A DNA stretch of 64,000 nucleotides from Halichondria panicea (Eukaryota > Porifera > Demospongiae > Suberitida > Halichondriidae), in assembly GCF_963675165.1 (NCBI RefSeq), contig NC_087388.1, positions 1-64,000 on the forward strand. The letters run 5' to 3'. Below the pieces are notes generated by a model that worked only from the letters and a program-made list of their open reading frames with translations, was not told the origin of the DNA and ran no database searches. Both the position numbers and the translations under genes were made by a program. Positions 34,389 to 53,068 of this stretch are shown here, in pieces (position 1 is the first letter of the stretch; each line of letters opens with the position of its first letter).

Positions 34389-35883
34389 ATGAAGACGCTC
34401 TTAGTGTGTGCGCTATTGTTGTGTGTATCAATGGCGGTTGGAGAAATGAACTCGTCCATTCCATCAGAAGAGAAGCCATCAAAGGAGAACAAGGAAAAAC
34501 TGGTCATCACTAGAATACCAGAGCTACCAGCAAGGTAATGTCCTACTGTGTACCATGTCATGTGACCACCACCACTCCTGCAGTATTACTAAGCCTGGGA
34601 TGCTGGGCAATGGTGTCTGGTTGATACTGGTGAGCCAACGACCTTCCCACACACACCCACCACCTCACATACACACACATGCCCACACAGTACTATACAC
34701 CATGGTGTGCGTACAGCCAAGATGCCCTACCCCACTTTGTGGCAGCTGTACAATACATAGTGGACCACAACATCACCGAACTATCCATAGGGAAACTTGA
34801 CGTCTCTAAACAACCAGGTACGCGCACACACTCGAACCCCCTCACACCTCACACAGTCCACCCACTACACACTTCACACCTCACACAGTCCACCCACTAC
34901 ACACTCGAACACCCTCACACCTCACACAGTCCACCCACTACACGCTTTAACCCCTCACACAGTCCACCCACTACACACTCGAACCCCCTCACACCTCACA
35001 CAGTCCACCCACTACACACTCGAACCCCTCACACCTCACACAGTCCACCCACTACACACTCGAACCCCCTCACACCTCACACAGTCCACCCACTACACAC
35101 TCGAACCCCCTCACACCTCACACAGTCCACCCACTACACACTTTAACCCCTCACACATCACACAGGACTAGGGCAGCAGCTGAACATACGGACTACACCC
35201 ACCATAGCACTGTGAGTAGCACCTCCCTGTATGACCTTTATGACCTCTCCTCCTACAGTTATCGCCAGGGATATAGACATAACTATGACGGTGACGTGGG
35301 TAGTCCATACCTAATAAGCTGGGTGGTTAGGATTGCAACGTGAGTCCATGATTATACCCACTGTGTTGATTGTGTGTGTGTGCAGTGCCAATGTGACTCT
35401 CGTAGAGTCTAGAGAGGAACTGGAGGCACTAAAGAACAACCATGACGTATTGTTCATGCTGGTACATGATAGCAAAGTGGATAGTGATTGGCACAAGACC
35501 TACTCCAAGGTACTACTATCTACTATCTTTATGTTGTGTATGTTTACCTTGTTTCTGGGTAGGTGAGTAGACAGCTGGCTCTGAGAGGCACTTTCCTGTA
35601 CATGCTGGATCCAGAGATACTTGATTCCCCTCCTTCTAAACTACCAGCTCTATTAGTCCTCAAGGATGGAGTGACACAGCGTTATGGTGGAGCACTGGCA
35701 AGTCATACACTGTACAAGTGGATACTGAGTGAGAGACACTCTGCACTACCCACTGCCGCACTGGATAATCTGACACACTTCATTGTCCACTCTGATCCCA
35801 AGAGACTTGTGTTCCTAGCTGTTGACAAAGATGTCTCCAGTAGGAGGGTGGCTCAGAGGAAGTGAGTACCTTCTACCCCACCC

Positions 35884-35943
<60 letters not shown>

Positions 35944-38443
35944 CTGTTGAGGCTGTCAAGAAATTGGCGGCCAGTAGAAAGTTTCACAGTTCCTACCAGT
36001 TTGTGTTGACTGAGGGACTGGAAGTAGTTGAGCGTCTTATGAGAAGGTGACCCCACACACTCCGTACCCACTGGGTGTAGTTGAACATCGTTCAACAGCC
36101 ATAACTTCAGTACAGTTGATCCAATGTCAAAATTTTTATGATTTTCTGAAAGCTTAGGAAAATACCTTTCAAATGATGTATTTCAATCCAAAATTTCATA
36201 GGGGCCCTGATTTGTCACTTTTCGGCCTCGGACCATGGGCTATCAATTTCTTTCAGCTGCTATAACTTAAATTCTGTCGATCCAAAGTTAAAAATAATAA
36301 TCATCTTTTTCTGAAAGCTTAGAAAAATACCTTTCAAATAGTGTCATCAAAGTTCATCCATGGTACAGTCAAATTGGCAAATACTTTTATCTCTCAAATA
36401 TGAACTTTGATGACACTATTTGAAAGGTATTTTCTAAGCTTTCAGAAAAACATAACTTTGGATCGACAGAATTTAAGTTATAGCAGCTGAAAGAAATTGA
36501 TTGAACAGAGGGGGTGGGGGTGTAGTTGAACATCTTTCAACAGCCATAACTTCAGTACAGTTGATCCAATGTCAAAATTTTTATGATTTTCTGAAAGCTT
36601 AGGAAAATACCTTTCAAATGATGTATTTCAATCCAAAATTTCATCGGGGCCCTGATTTGTCATTTTTCGGCCTCGGACCATGGGCTATAATCCATGGTAC
36701 AGTCAAATTGGCAAATACTTTTATCTCTCAAATATAAACTTTGATGACACTATTTGAAAGGTATTTTTCTAAGCTTTCAGAAAAACATAATATTTTTAAC
36801 TTTGGATCGACAGAATTTAAGTTATAGCAGCTGAAAGAAATTGATTGAACGGAGGGGGTGGGGGTGTAGTTGAACATCTTTCAACAGCCATAACTTCAGT
36901 ACATTTGATCCAATGTCAAAATTTTTATGATTTTCTGAAAGCTTAGGAAAATACCTTTCAAATGATGTAGTTCAATCCAAAATTTCATCGGGGCCCTGAT
37001 TTGTCATTTTTCGGCCTCCGACCATGGGCTATAATCCATGGAACAGTCAAATTGGCAAATACTTTGAAAGGTATTTTTCTAATAGTGTCATCAAAGTTCA
37101 TATTTGAGAGATAAAAGTATTTGCCAATTTGACTGTACCCATGGTCCGAGGCCGAAAAATGACAAATTAGGGCCCCGATGAAATTTTGGATTGAAATACA
37201 TCATTTGAAAGGTATTTTCCTAAGCTTTCAGAAAATCATAAAAATTTTGACATTGGATCAACAGTACTGAAGTTATGGCTGTTGAAAGATGTTCAACTAC
37301 ACCCCAACCCCCTCCGTTCAATCAATTTCTTTCAGCTGCTATAACTTAAATTCTAAGTTAAAAATGTTATGTTTTTCTGAAAGCTTAGAAAAATACCTTT
37401 CAAGCTTTCAGAAAAACATCACTTTGGATCGACAGAATTTAAGTTATAGCAGCTGAAATAAATTGATTAAACGGAGGGGGTGGGGGTGTAGTTGAACATC
37501 TTTCAACAGCCATAACTTCAGTACTGTTGATCCAATGTCAAAATTTCTGAAAGCTTAGGAAAATACCTTTCAAATGATGTATATGTATTTAAATCCAAAA
37601 TTTCATCGGGGCAGCCCTAATTTGTCATTTTTCGGCCTCGGACCATGGGCTATATATATAATCCATGGTACGGTCAAATTGGCAAATACTTTCATCTCTC
37701 AAATAATTATGATGACACCATTTGAAAGGTATTTTTCTAAGTGAAATCCTAAAATTTTTGACTAAGTTATGGCAGCTGAAAGAAATTGATAAACGCACAT
37801 GCACACTCCACACACTCGTCAAACCCCACCCCACAGAGCAGTGGACGGGTACCCTCAACTGATGGTCTACAATGTACGCACGGCCTACTACACACCGTAT
37901 TGTCATGGTGACAAAGGTTTCACTGAGTCAGCAATAATGGAATTCATTAATCTTGTAGAGAACTCCAAGCTTCCGGTAGGTACAATAATAATAATAATTA
38001 TCATTATAATATCATGTGATTCTTGTTTTGCAGTTAGAAGGTGGTCCAACGCTTTTAGAAAGAGTGCAACACTTTTACAAACTGGTGTATTCAATGATAC
38101 GGGTAAGCCCCCCCCACACACACACACTCACACACACACTCACACATGCATACACACGCCCACACATACTCCCACACCCTCACAGGGCACACTCACGCAC
38201 CATCCATACATCGGAGCTGCTGCTGGGTTTTCATTAATGGGTGTGGTCGTATTCTACATTGTGTTGGCTTGTCAGAGTTTTACTAAACGTACCAAAGTGC
38301 CACGCCCATCTCGTGTACGAGCACGGGCAATCGCTAATCACCATGACAATGCTACACTGCGGCACCGAACAAACCATCACCATAGCAACAGTGACAACCA
38401 ATCAGAATCATCAGAAGAGGAGGAACATTTAAAAGACAAATAG
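34389..38443 (+). CDS. TMX3: TMX3-like ER thioredoxin-fold membrane protein, CxxS motif
   Basis: About ten exons. A signal peptide (MKTLLVCALLLCVSMAVG) is followed by a thioredoxin a-domain: GVWLILYYTPWCAYSQDAL, DVSKQPGLGQQLNIRTTPT with the cis-Pro, and YRQGYRHNYDGD. Two b-like domains follow (VTLVESREELEALKNNHD; LPALLVLKDGVTQRYGGAL). Then come a membrane segment (GFSLMGVVVFYIVLACQSF) and a basic, Ser/Glu-rich tail ending EEEEHLKDK. The order matches TMX3, a disulfide isomerase of the ER. The usual CGHC is CAYS, so the second catalytic Cys is Ser: oxidation is unlikely, but mixed-disulfide trapping is possible. The start is the first ATG before the signal peptide. Introns contain a minisatellite, a CA run and 1.7 kb of foldback repeats. 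Convergent with LARS2. Confidence 0.88.
34822..35165. repeat. Minisatellite in TMX3-like intron
   Basis: About eight units of 35-44 bp containing CTCACACCTCACACAGTCCA and CCCACTACACACTCGAACCC. Confidence 0.9.
35888..35940. repeat. (CA)n microsatellite
   Basis: About 26 CA dinucleotides reaching to the acceptor of a TMX3-like exon (CACAG followed by AGCTGTTGAGG). Confidence 0.95.
36067..37790. repeat. Foldback repeat family, five units in both orientations
   Basis: Units of about 345 bp. One arm has CATCTTTCAACAGCCATAAC and TTTCTGAAAGCTTAGGAAAA, then TACCTTTCAAATGATG. The centre has TTTTCGGCCTCGGACCATGG and GGCTATAATCCATGG. The other arm, in reverse, has ATTTGAAAGGTATTTTTCTA, AGCTTTCAGAAAA and TTTAAGTTATAGCAGCTGAA. 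Units before 37080 run in one direction and the block 37083-37330 is inverted. They fill one intron of the TMX3-like gene. Other copies: 26810-26930, 29330-29795, 41390-43020, 49290-49420, 51080-51430 and 62170-62960. Confidence 0.9.
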
Positions 38444-38541
38444 CAATAAGTGCTTATTGTTAGGAGTCAATTATTTTGCTGACCATGAATTTTTATCGTG
38501 ATTGAGAAATTGTACAAAATTATAATCAGTTAAAATTAATG

Positions 38542-44708
<6,167 letters not shown>

Positions 44709-44855
44709 TATAATTATTCCATGTGGATGATGTGGTAAGGGTCGTCAAACTACTAAACACCATTATGAAGCAAATATTATTATCTGGAAATGGTCGTCAC
44801 AATGCACAAAAATTAATGTTATTAAGCACAGTGCATCATGTATATCTGTTCCTAG

Positions 44856-45146
44856 CTAGTGCTGTGAGGTCCAATACTTGAGCTGCTGGTCAGTTAGTGC
44901 AAATGCTCTTCTCTCTCTTGTAAAGGTTGCCTCTAATCGATGCAGGGCAGTCAGTACAGCTGCAGTGAATGAGAGGGGGGGCGGTCACACACACACACAC
45001 ACACAGGGGAGGGGAGTGTACCTGTCTTGATGGCATACTTGCTGTTTTTCTCCAGAGCCATCAAAGCATCCCCTGTACTAGGTGTACTGCTGAGTGGGGC
45101 CTTCACGTGTTTGTCCAGGGCCTGTACCAACCAACCAGAGGGAATA

Positions 45147-45229
<83 letters not shown>

Positions 45230-47216
45230 CACACACTAGCTAGTAGCTCACCATGGAGAGGTGTATGAGAGAGGACACCACTTGACCCAGGCTCTGCAAT
45301 GAGATGTGTACACACACACACACACAAACACTCTTACCCTCTGGACTACTCCGTACTGGTCCTGTGTGTACGAGGCCACTGCTAGCTCTGACAATCCTCT
45401 CACTGCACACACTATTAGTCTACTATCAGAATACAGCGTTTGCTCATCAGAGCCCGGCAACTGAGAAGCGGGACATTAGCAAGAGGACTGCATAGTCAGC
45501 ACTTACTGTAGAGAGGAAGTGAATGAAGAATGGCTTTCTCTTTATAGCCTCCACCAATGCAGCGGGTATTCCCCTCACTCTGCCAGACAAGCCACTCAAC
45601 TGCTCGTGTGAGGATAACACTCACGAAACACTCCCCCGCCCACTCACCTGGTTAGCTAAGCTGTGTGTGTTGTCCAGTGGTGGTGGTGGTTGTAGGGAGG
45701 TGACATTACTGGGGGGAGAATAGGACCAGAGCCCTGCCCCCCTCTCAACCACCCCCCTTCTTGTCAGTGGGGGGGGCTCTAATGAACACCAACCCCTCTC
45801 AGGGGGAAGTACTGTACACATCACGTGATACATCATTATATCACCTGACTATTATACCTTCAGTACGAGAGGTAGTGGTGGTTTCCATGGATACAGTAGA
45901 GGAATCTCCTCCTGTCAATTTGTTGGTGAGCTTGTGTATAAGAGTGAGACATTGTGTAGAGACATCTCTCCACACACCCGGCTGACCAGCTCGGTCCAAA
46001 CTGAACACTTGTGCTCTCCGGCCTGGCAGAGTGGCCAGATTACACACATCCAGGAATCCCAGTGCCTGTGCAGGAGGGACAGACAATAAATACAATGCAA
46101 TGTATAAACTCACTCTGAGCAGAGGATTGTTAGCCTGGAGAGCGTGTGTTAGTAGATGGTCTGACTCACTGGCAAACATGGCCACTATTGGGAAGGCTAT
46201 AGCCTGCATATGGGGGTACATGTACAGAGATAGTGGCGTGCGTGTGTGTGTGTGGGGTGTACCTGTGTGTGGGGGGGGGTGTACCTGTGTGTGGGGGGGT
46301 GTACCTGTGTTTGGAAGGTTTGGAATAGTGTCAGAGCGAAGCTTCTCAAGGCTTGACTCAGTGTGCCGGTTAGTAACAGTAGGATCACAAGTTCAAAGGT
46401 CAACCACACCTCCCACGAGAGATACCAATGACACAACAAGTAGAGAGGGTAGATCCAGCGTAGGTCCTATCATCACCATGACAACCACATGATTATATAC
46501 TAATGTTAGTCTTACCTTGAGTGACATGACTAGTCCTTGTGTACAGTGAGCCAGAGTGTGACCACGCAACGAGAATAATGCCCCTTGTTGAATAGAGGGC
46601 AGCACTAGTACTCTCCGCTTGTCAACATAATAGCGCACCCCCCAAGCCACACCCTACACACACACACACATCACAGCATGGTCTCACACACACACACACA
46701 CTCACGGCTAGAGTTGCGTGGGCAGTAAGGAACGCCCACTCTCCACTCCACACTCTGTACCCAGCGAGACTAGAAAGGCAGTGACCTTTGACCCCTCCAC
46801 TAAATCCAAACACGGCCACAGTTACGAGGTGGGTGGGGCGTAGCACAGACCAGAGCATTGATACTCTAGTAGCATACACTGGGAGCTCAGCTGTGGTCGT
46901 TACGGTGTATATCACCATGACAACCATAAGCGAGGACAGAAAGAGGCAATAAAGAAAGAAAATGTTGAGTGACAGTCCACCTGTATAATCGCTGATATAT
47001 AATTACTTATATATGGACACACACACACACCTGAGGAGAGTGGGTGATGGTAGGGAGAGGTGAGAGTCGTATACAGCATGAGGAGAGGAGCTGCTAACAC
47101 ACACAACCACAAGGCACTGCTCAGAGCACGCCATCTATACATCTAGTGGGTGGGCATTAATTAGAAACGAGCCTTACTTAGGAGAGTAGGTCCCTCACCT
47201 GCACAAACCACCTCAT
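44856..47216 (-). CDS. NDC1: Nucleoporin NDC1
   Basis: About ten exons. NDC1 is a multi-pass protein that anchors the nuclear pore complex in the nuclear envelope. The start is MRWFVQ in a small exon (47199-47216), spliced to MYRWRALSSALWLCVLAAPL; the second Met is an alternative start. Several hydrophobic spans follow (SLNIFFLYCLFLSSLMVVMV; VYATRVSMLWSVLRP; LLRVSLYIALYLL). The soluble C-terminal part has ALGFLDVCNLATLPGRRAQV, FSLDRAGQPGVWRDVSTQCL and GLSELAVASYTQDQYGVVQR, which align with the vertebrate protein. It ends LTDQQLKYWTSQH. The protein is shorter than the vertebrate one, mainly in the disordered middle. Tandem to LARS2 and divergent from CLPTM1L. Confidence 0.88.
45148..45230. repeat. 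(CGCA)n microsatellite
   Basis: About 20 tetranucleotide repeats in an NDC1 intron. Confidence 0.95.
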
Positions 47217-47361
47217 TGCTTCTCCTTACTCGTCCAGGAAGTCAGGAACTAGCTACAAAGAGTCTACACCAGCACGCTGCATGAAGGCCTTCTCTGTAAA
47301 GGGTCGTCAAAGCTATACACATAGTCAGTAGATCTATAGTTATGATGACCCTTTACCAGTA
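47217..47361. promoter_or_regulatory. Divergent promoter NDC1 / CLPTM1L
   Basis: A 145-bp gap. GTAAAGGGTCGTCAAAG at 47296-47312 reads GACGACCCTTTAC toward NDC1, and GATGACCCTTTACC at 47344-47357 reads toward CLPTM1L, 4 bp above its ATG. Each gene has one copy in its own sense direction. Confidence 0.6.
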
Positions 47362-50311
47362 ATGGCCATGTGTTCACTGTCTCGAGTTCTATCAGCGCTA
47401 GCTCTTCTGTTCATCGCCTACAATGCCTTCAACATGTACACTATATTCTACCCATCTCAATGCAGCCGTGGGGACCGCTGTATCCATCCAAAGCACCCCC
47501 TCAGCTCTCCCATGGAGGTATCCCCTAGCTAGCTACCCTGGTACCTGTGTGTGTGTGTGTGTCATGGTGTCTGTTTGCAGCTCTGGGTGTACACTTCCCC
47601 TCATGCCTCCACTCAGTCCAGTGCTCGTGGGATGAATCAACTGCTCCACTGGTCCTCCTTCAATAGGAACATCTCTCAAGACGAGTGAGCACACATCACA
47701 CACACATCACTGGGGGGGGGGGGGGGCAGACCTATTACTATATAAGGACATCATACCCCATACACACACACATACAGAAGTGTGAATGTAACGCTGTCCA
47801 GCTCCACTCTCAATAATGGCTCTCTGTATGCTCACGTATTCCTAGGACGCAAGGGAAAGTCCCCTATGACATCAAATGATGTCACACTCATGTCTGTGGG
47901 TGTGGTTCCGTTAACAAAATACTCACTCCTTCGCTCGAGTTCATTCAATCTTCTCTTTGGAATCAAGGGGTCAAAGGTGAGTCTACATAGTATGGGTGGG
48001 CCCAATGTTGTTGCTATGACCACAGGAAGTGGACCGCGTGGTGTCTCATTGGATACCATCACTCAGTGTGGGTAGTTTGGACGAGGACTTTGTGTTTGAC
48101 TCCCACAATACCCCCCCTGATCTAATTCCTTACATAAGGTGCCCCCCACACGCTCACATGACGTGTACTCCCCCCCCCCCCCCACGCTCACTCATATGAC
48201 GTGTACCCCCACAGACTGACCCCCCACAGTCGACCTCTCAAGTACCTCCCACTACTCTACCTGGACAAGCTCCAAATAAGACGAAGAGATTTAATAGTAA
48301 TTAACTTGTATTAAGAGCTTCTAATTAGTGCCCCCCTCAGCCGCTAGGTCCGACCAATGAGAGTGTCTCGCTGCTGATCAAGTACACACCTCTACCAGTG
48401 GGTAGACTGCGTCTGTATGGCCTCTTTTCTGGTGCCCTGGACAACATGCAGCGACTGGGTTAGTGAGATTTTCATCTAGTCACTGTACATGTGTGTGTGT
48501 GCAGGCTTCACAGAGAAGGAGTTTGAAGATGTGAAGGGAATTGTTTTGGATACCAACTTCTACCTGTTTGCTCTCACCATGCTCATCTCTGTGTTCCATG
48601 TAAACCACTCACCATAATTCCACCAATATAACCATTCCCTATTCTGTAGTTGCTGTTTGATTTCTTGGCCTTCAAGAATGATATAGAGTTCTGGCGAGGA
48701 CGTAAGACTACAGCAGGACTAGCCACTAGCACCAGTAAGTGACTACAGCAGGACTAGCCACTAGCACCAGTAAGTGCCATCACTATGGTGTGTGCAGTTA
48801 CATTTCCAAGCCTATAAAAAGGATGGGCTATATAATTATAAGTACCGTACATGCTTGATCAGGAGCCGCTTGATCAGGAGCCGCGGCTACTAAATGTTTC
48901 ATTTTGCTGGAAGAGGAGGCTACAATTCGAGAGAGGACACTGTTCAAGAGCGGCGTTTATTAGCTCCAGCTAATTCAACAACCTTTAGTTTGTCATCAAA
49001 AGTTCTTTCATCTGCATAAACTTGAATCTGCCATGAGAAAGTCTTTGTGAATCACTAACAAGCTGCTACTTGTACCCAGAAGCTACGTACATGTAGCTAG
49101 CTGCTAATATTAATAATTTTTTGGCTGCCTTGTGCAGAAATGCTAGATTAAAAGTTCACTGAGGCTACTATTTGAGAGCGGCTACTAAATGTTTCATTTT
49201 GCTAGCAAGGGAGGCTACTATTTGAGTGCGGCCTTTATACAAGAGCGGCCTCTGATCGAGCATATACGGTAGGTACATGCGTTGTCGTAGCTAACTTAGA
49301 ACGGCCATAACTTTAGTTCAATATCACTAATTTATGATTTTCTGAAAGCTTAGAGAGAGGCCTAATTTCAGATGATGTGTTAAAATCAAATTTGGGCCTG
49401 TTTTTGAGCATACAAACCTGAAAGAGCTCCTTCTTGCTATTAGAACTCTAATTACAGAGCCAACTCTAGTACTGGGGACCACCTAGCGTTAAATAGAGAA
49501 CCTTGGAACGGCCATATTCTGTGTTGGGGACGTACAATTTCAAAGGAAAAATATGCATGAAATCTGACCTTTCTCTGTGCAGTTGTATGGCGTGCCTTTA
49601 GCCACAGTGTTGTGTTTCTGTATCTGCTGGAGGAGAAGACAAGTCTGTTAGTGATTGTTCCCTCAGGCATAGCCACCATTATTGAGGTAGGTCTTTCTCT
49701 CTGGCCAAGTATCGATCCCTCTTCACTTCACTACATGCTCAGTATTGGAAGGCTCTGAGAGCTTGCAAGACTCGTGTGGTATGGAAGGGTGTCCTACCAA
49801 CACTAGAGGTAACCCCACTCTCTCACTGTGTGTGTGTACTGCTCAACTTTCACTACTGTGTGCACAGAGAGGTGTCAAGGTTGGTTCAGAGTTAGAGACA
49901 GCAGTGTATGATACTCAAGCCATGAAGAAGCTGTCTTATCTCCTGTGTCCCCTGGTGCTAGTGGGTGCAGTCTACCAGCTGGTCTACTCCTCTTACAGAA
50001 GGTGAGCTCTCATTAACCAATGGTATCAATGGCTAGTGCAGTGTCACAGTTGGTACTCCTGGATCATCAACTCTCTGGTGAATGGAGTGTACACCTTTGG
50101 CTTCTTGTTCATGCTGCCACAACTCTTCCTCAACTATAAAGTAAGCCACCACTACACCTGTGTGTACGTACGTGTGTGTGTAGCCCCACCGGCCCCCTTT
50201 GTGTGTGTACGTGTGTGTGTGTGGCCCCACCACCCCCTTTGTGTGTGTGTGTAGCCCCACCGGCCTCCTTTGTGTGTGTGTGTGTGTGTGTGTGTAGCCC
50301 CACCGGCCCCC

Positions 50312-50358
<47 letters not shown>

Positions 50359-50788
50359 CCCCGCCACCCCCTTTGTGTGTGTGTGTAGCCCCACCGCCCC
50401 CTTTGTGTGTGTACATGTGTTGACCTCTTACCTACATTTGCATAGCTCAAGTCAGTGGCTCACCTTCCCTGGAGAGCCTTCATGTACAAGGTGAGAGCTG
50501 ACCCCTGTGACCTGTGTGACCTCTGAACCCAACACACAGGCATTCAACACGTTTATTGATGATGTATTTGCATTCATCATCGTCATGCCAACAGCTCATC
50601 GTATTGCTGTGTTCCGTGATGACCTCGTGTTTCTTGTCTATCTCTACCAGCGCTGGTAAGCCACACCTATCCACATTTAGGCCACACCCCTTATTGTCCC
50701 CTCGCCACTCTACAGGCTGTATCCAGTGGACAAGGCTAGAGTCAATGAATTTGGAGAATCATTTGAAACTAAGCAACATCAGGACTAG
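47362..50788 (+). CDS. CLPTM1L: CLPTM1L, ER lipid scramblase
   Basis: About 15 exons. CLPTM1L scrambles glucosaminyl-phosphatidylinositol in the ER during GPI-anchor synthesis. The start MAMCSLSRVLSALALLFIAY is a membrane segment; a second Met lies two codons on. The luminal part includes NGSLYAHVFLGRKGKSP and VVSHWIPSLSVGSLDEDFVF. The membrane core is highly typical: HLLFDFLAFKNDIEFWRGRK, EEKTSLLVIVPSGIATIIE, YDTQAMKKLSYLLCPLVLVG, WYSWIINSLVNGVYTFGFLF, MLPQLFLNYKLKSVAHLPW, AFNTFIDDVFAFIIVMPTAH and FLVYLYQRWLYPVDKARVNE, ending ETKQHQD. The luminal Cys pair near residue 30 favours CLPTM1L over CLPTM1. Introns carry a MITE and a minisatellite. Confidence 0.95.
48845..49269. mobile_element. MITE, CCGTACATG family
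   Basis: A 425-bp element in a CLPTM1L intron. Ends CCGTACATGCTTGATCAGGA and CTCTGATCGAGCATATACGG are inverted repeats flanked by TA. CTTGATCAGGAGCCG is doubled at the left end, and GGCTACTAAATGTTTCATTT occurs twice inside. No ORF. Confidence 0.8.
50165..50412. repeat. TG-rich minisatellite, CLPTM1L intron
   Basis: Six or seven units of AGCCCCACCGGCCCCCTTTG plus a TG run of varying length. Confidence 0.9.
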
Positions 50789-50939
50789 CAGATATAATGT
50801 TATATAGCTGAGATATTGTTAGTGTTTATATTTTCAGGTTGATTTTTGCACATTGGAATTTCATAAATTATGGCAGTAGAAATAACTATAAGTGGGTATC
50901 TAATAAACAGTCTCATAATTATTATCATCCAAGATGGTA

Positions 50940-52955
50940 TTAGTTCTTAGCGATGTGTTCCTGGCAGAACTGAGTGATTCTATCACAGGCTATAATGAGA
51001 CCATCTTTTGGCATGATTAGAGCAATCCTCATAGCACCAGCCCTCATGAAAGCCTGTATAATGGAGGGAGGGGAGACATCAATTCAAGTTATATGGCAGC
51101 TGAACAAGTACCTGAAAACCATATTGATTAAATGGCCATAACTTTTAGTGCTGTAGATCCAATGTCAACATTTTTATGATTTTCTGAAAGCCAAGAAAAA
51201 TACCTTTCAAATGTCAATGAAAAATTTTGTTGGGGCCATAATTTGTCATTTTTCGGCCTCAAACCATGGGCTATAATCCATGGTATCGCCAAATGGCAAA
51301 CACTGTTATCTCTCAAATATGAAATTTGATGACCACCATTTGAAAGGTACTTTTCTAAGCTTTCAGAAAATTATAAACATTTTAACATTGGATCCACAGA
51401 ACTAAAGTTATGGCCGTTTAAAGATGCTATTTAATGCTACTGAGAAGCACACAACATACACACACACTAGAGAGATGAGGGGGTGACGTACCGTCCCTGG
51501 TAGGCACACAACGCCTTGCTCTATGATGAGCTGTTTTAAGAAGGAGATGTCATCTTGAAACTCTGTGAACCTCTCTAAGTCAATGGTGACCTACACACAT
51601 ACACAGGTACAGTATCAGTGACACACTATGACTCACTATGACTCACCATCATGTACATGGCTCCTGCTGGCATGACTGGAGTCAAACCATCCACTTTAGA
51701 CAACCTTTCATAGCAAGCCACAGCATTGCCTTCAAATGTGGCAATAGTCTCAGCAAAGAATGAGTTGGGTACATTCTTAAAGATGTCTGGAATAGCTGCT
51801 TGTATGAGAGCACATGGTCCAATGTTCCTAGTGGCTAGTCTCCTCAGGCCAGGCTTCACCTACACCGGCAATACACACACACACACAGGTAGAGGGTTGA
51901 ATACACCTCTGCCTCAAGAGCTCCTTGTGTGTCATGAGCGATGACCCAGCCCACCCTCCATCCTGGGACCAGGTATCTCTTAGAGAGGCCACTACACGTG
52001 AGCACAGGCACATCCTCTGCCACTGAGGAGATAGGATGAAACACCTGCCCTTTGTATACCTGCAAACACAACGCTATAGCTATGGAGATATAAACACTAT
52101 AGCTACGTATAGAGATGTGCTACCCTACCACATGTGCGTAGGTTTCATCAGCAATGATGGGCAGTTTGTGTCTCCTGGCAATGTCCACAAAGCCCCTCAA
52201 ATGCTCCTGCGTGTACACAGAGCCACAAGGGTTGCTAGGATTGTTGAGGAGGAGAGCTTTAGTGTTTGAGTCCACCAAACTCTCTAGTTGCTCTAGGTCA
52301 GCCTCCCAATTTCTCTCAGCCTGTATATAGAGGTATGTGGTGTATTAAGATTTGGGCCTGTAAGAGCTCTCCCCTCACCAGAAGGTTGTAATATTTGAGG
52401 TGTACTTGAAGTGCCCCTGCCAGACAGTTGTAGAGGCTGTAGCCTGGAGAAGGGACTATCATGTTGGAGCCTGCCTCACAGAGCACACTGAAGCACAGCT
52501 CTAGAGCACCAGCACACCCAGTACCCATGATCACATCCTACACACACACAGACACAATCAATATAGACACACCCACACACCCACACACTCACGTCATGTG
52601 TGAGTGGGCAGTCAGGAGTAGAGAACTGCTTTGCTATGGCTTCTCGTGCAATCTGGTAACCATAAGATGTGCCGTAGCTGTACGAGACTCCGCCCACCAG
52701 TACCTTCTGTACTGCAGCTACCGTGGCCGGGTGAGGTGGGAGGTTACCAAACACAGAGGGGTCACCTACACACCGGGAGAGTATCATAATCACATGAATG
52801 GATCTAGCTAATAGCACTATACCTATGCCCAATGAATAAATGTCCTTTTTGCTTTGCTTGATGGCCTCGGGATAGTGGGTCTCTGTGGCTTCTCTGATTG
52901 GATTAATGGCCGCCTTGGCAGACTTAGTGCTAGCTACACTCCAAAGTCTAGCCAT
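50940..52955 (-). CDS. TAT: Tyrosine aminotransferase, copy 2
   Basis: Seven or eight exons. PLP enzyme of the same family as the gene at 31899. The start MARLWSVASTKSAKAAINPI is followed by IYSLGIGDPSVFGNLPPHP, YSYGTSYGYQIAREAIAKQF and GTGCAGALELCFSVLCEAG. Next come [31 protein letters not shown] and CSGLSKRYLVPGWRVGWVIA, with the Schiff-base Lys in SKRY. It keeps the usual SKR motif that copy 1 has lost, so it is closer to the canonical enzyme. The end is ACDRITQFCQEHIAKN. Convergent with CLPTM1L; GGTAAAGATCGCC lies 41 bp above its start. One intron contains a foldback-family fragment. Confidence 0.94.
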
Positions 52956-53068
52956 TATTTAATTTTATGTTTATAATTATTTAATTAATATGGATGGTAA
53001 AGATCGCCAATAATAAAAGATGGAATAGCATGTAAAAGCCAAAATGAAATGTAATAGTATATACATGG

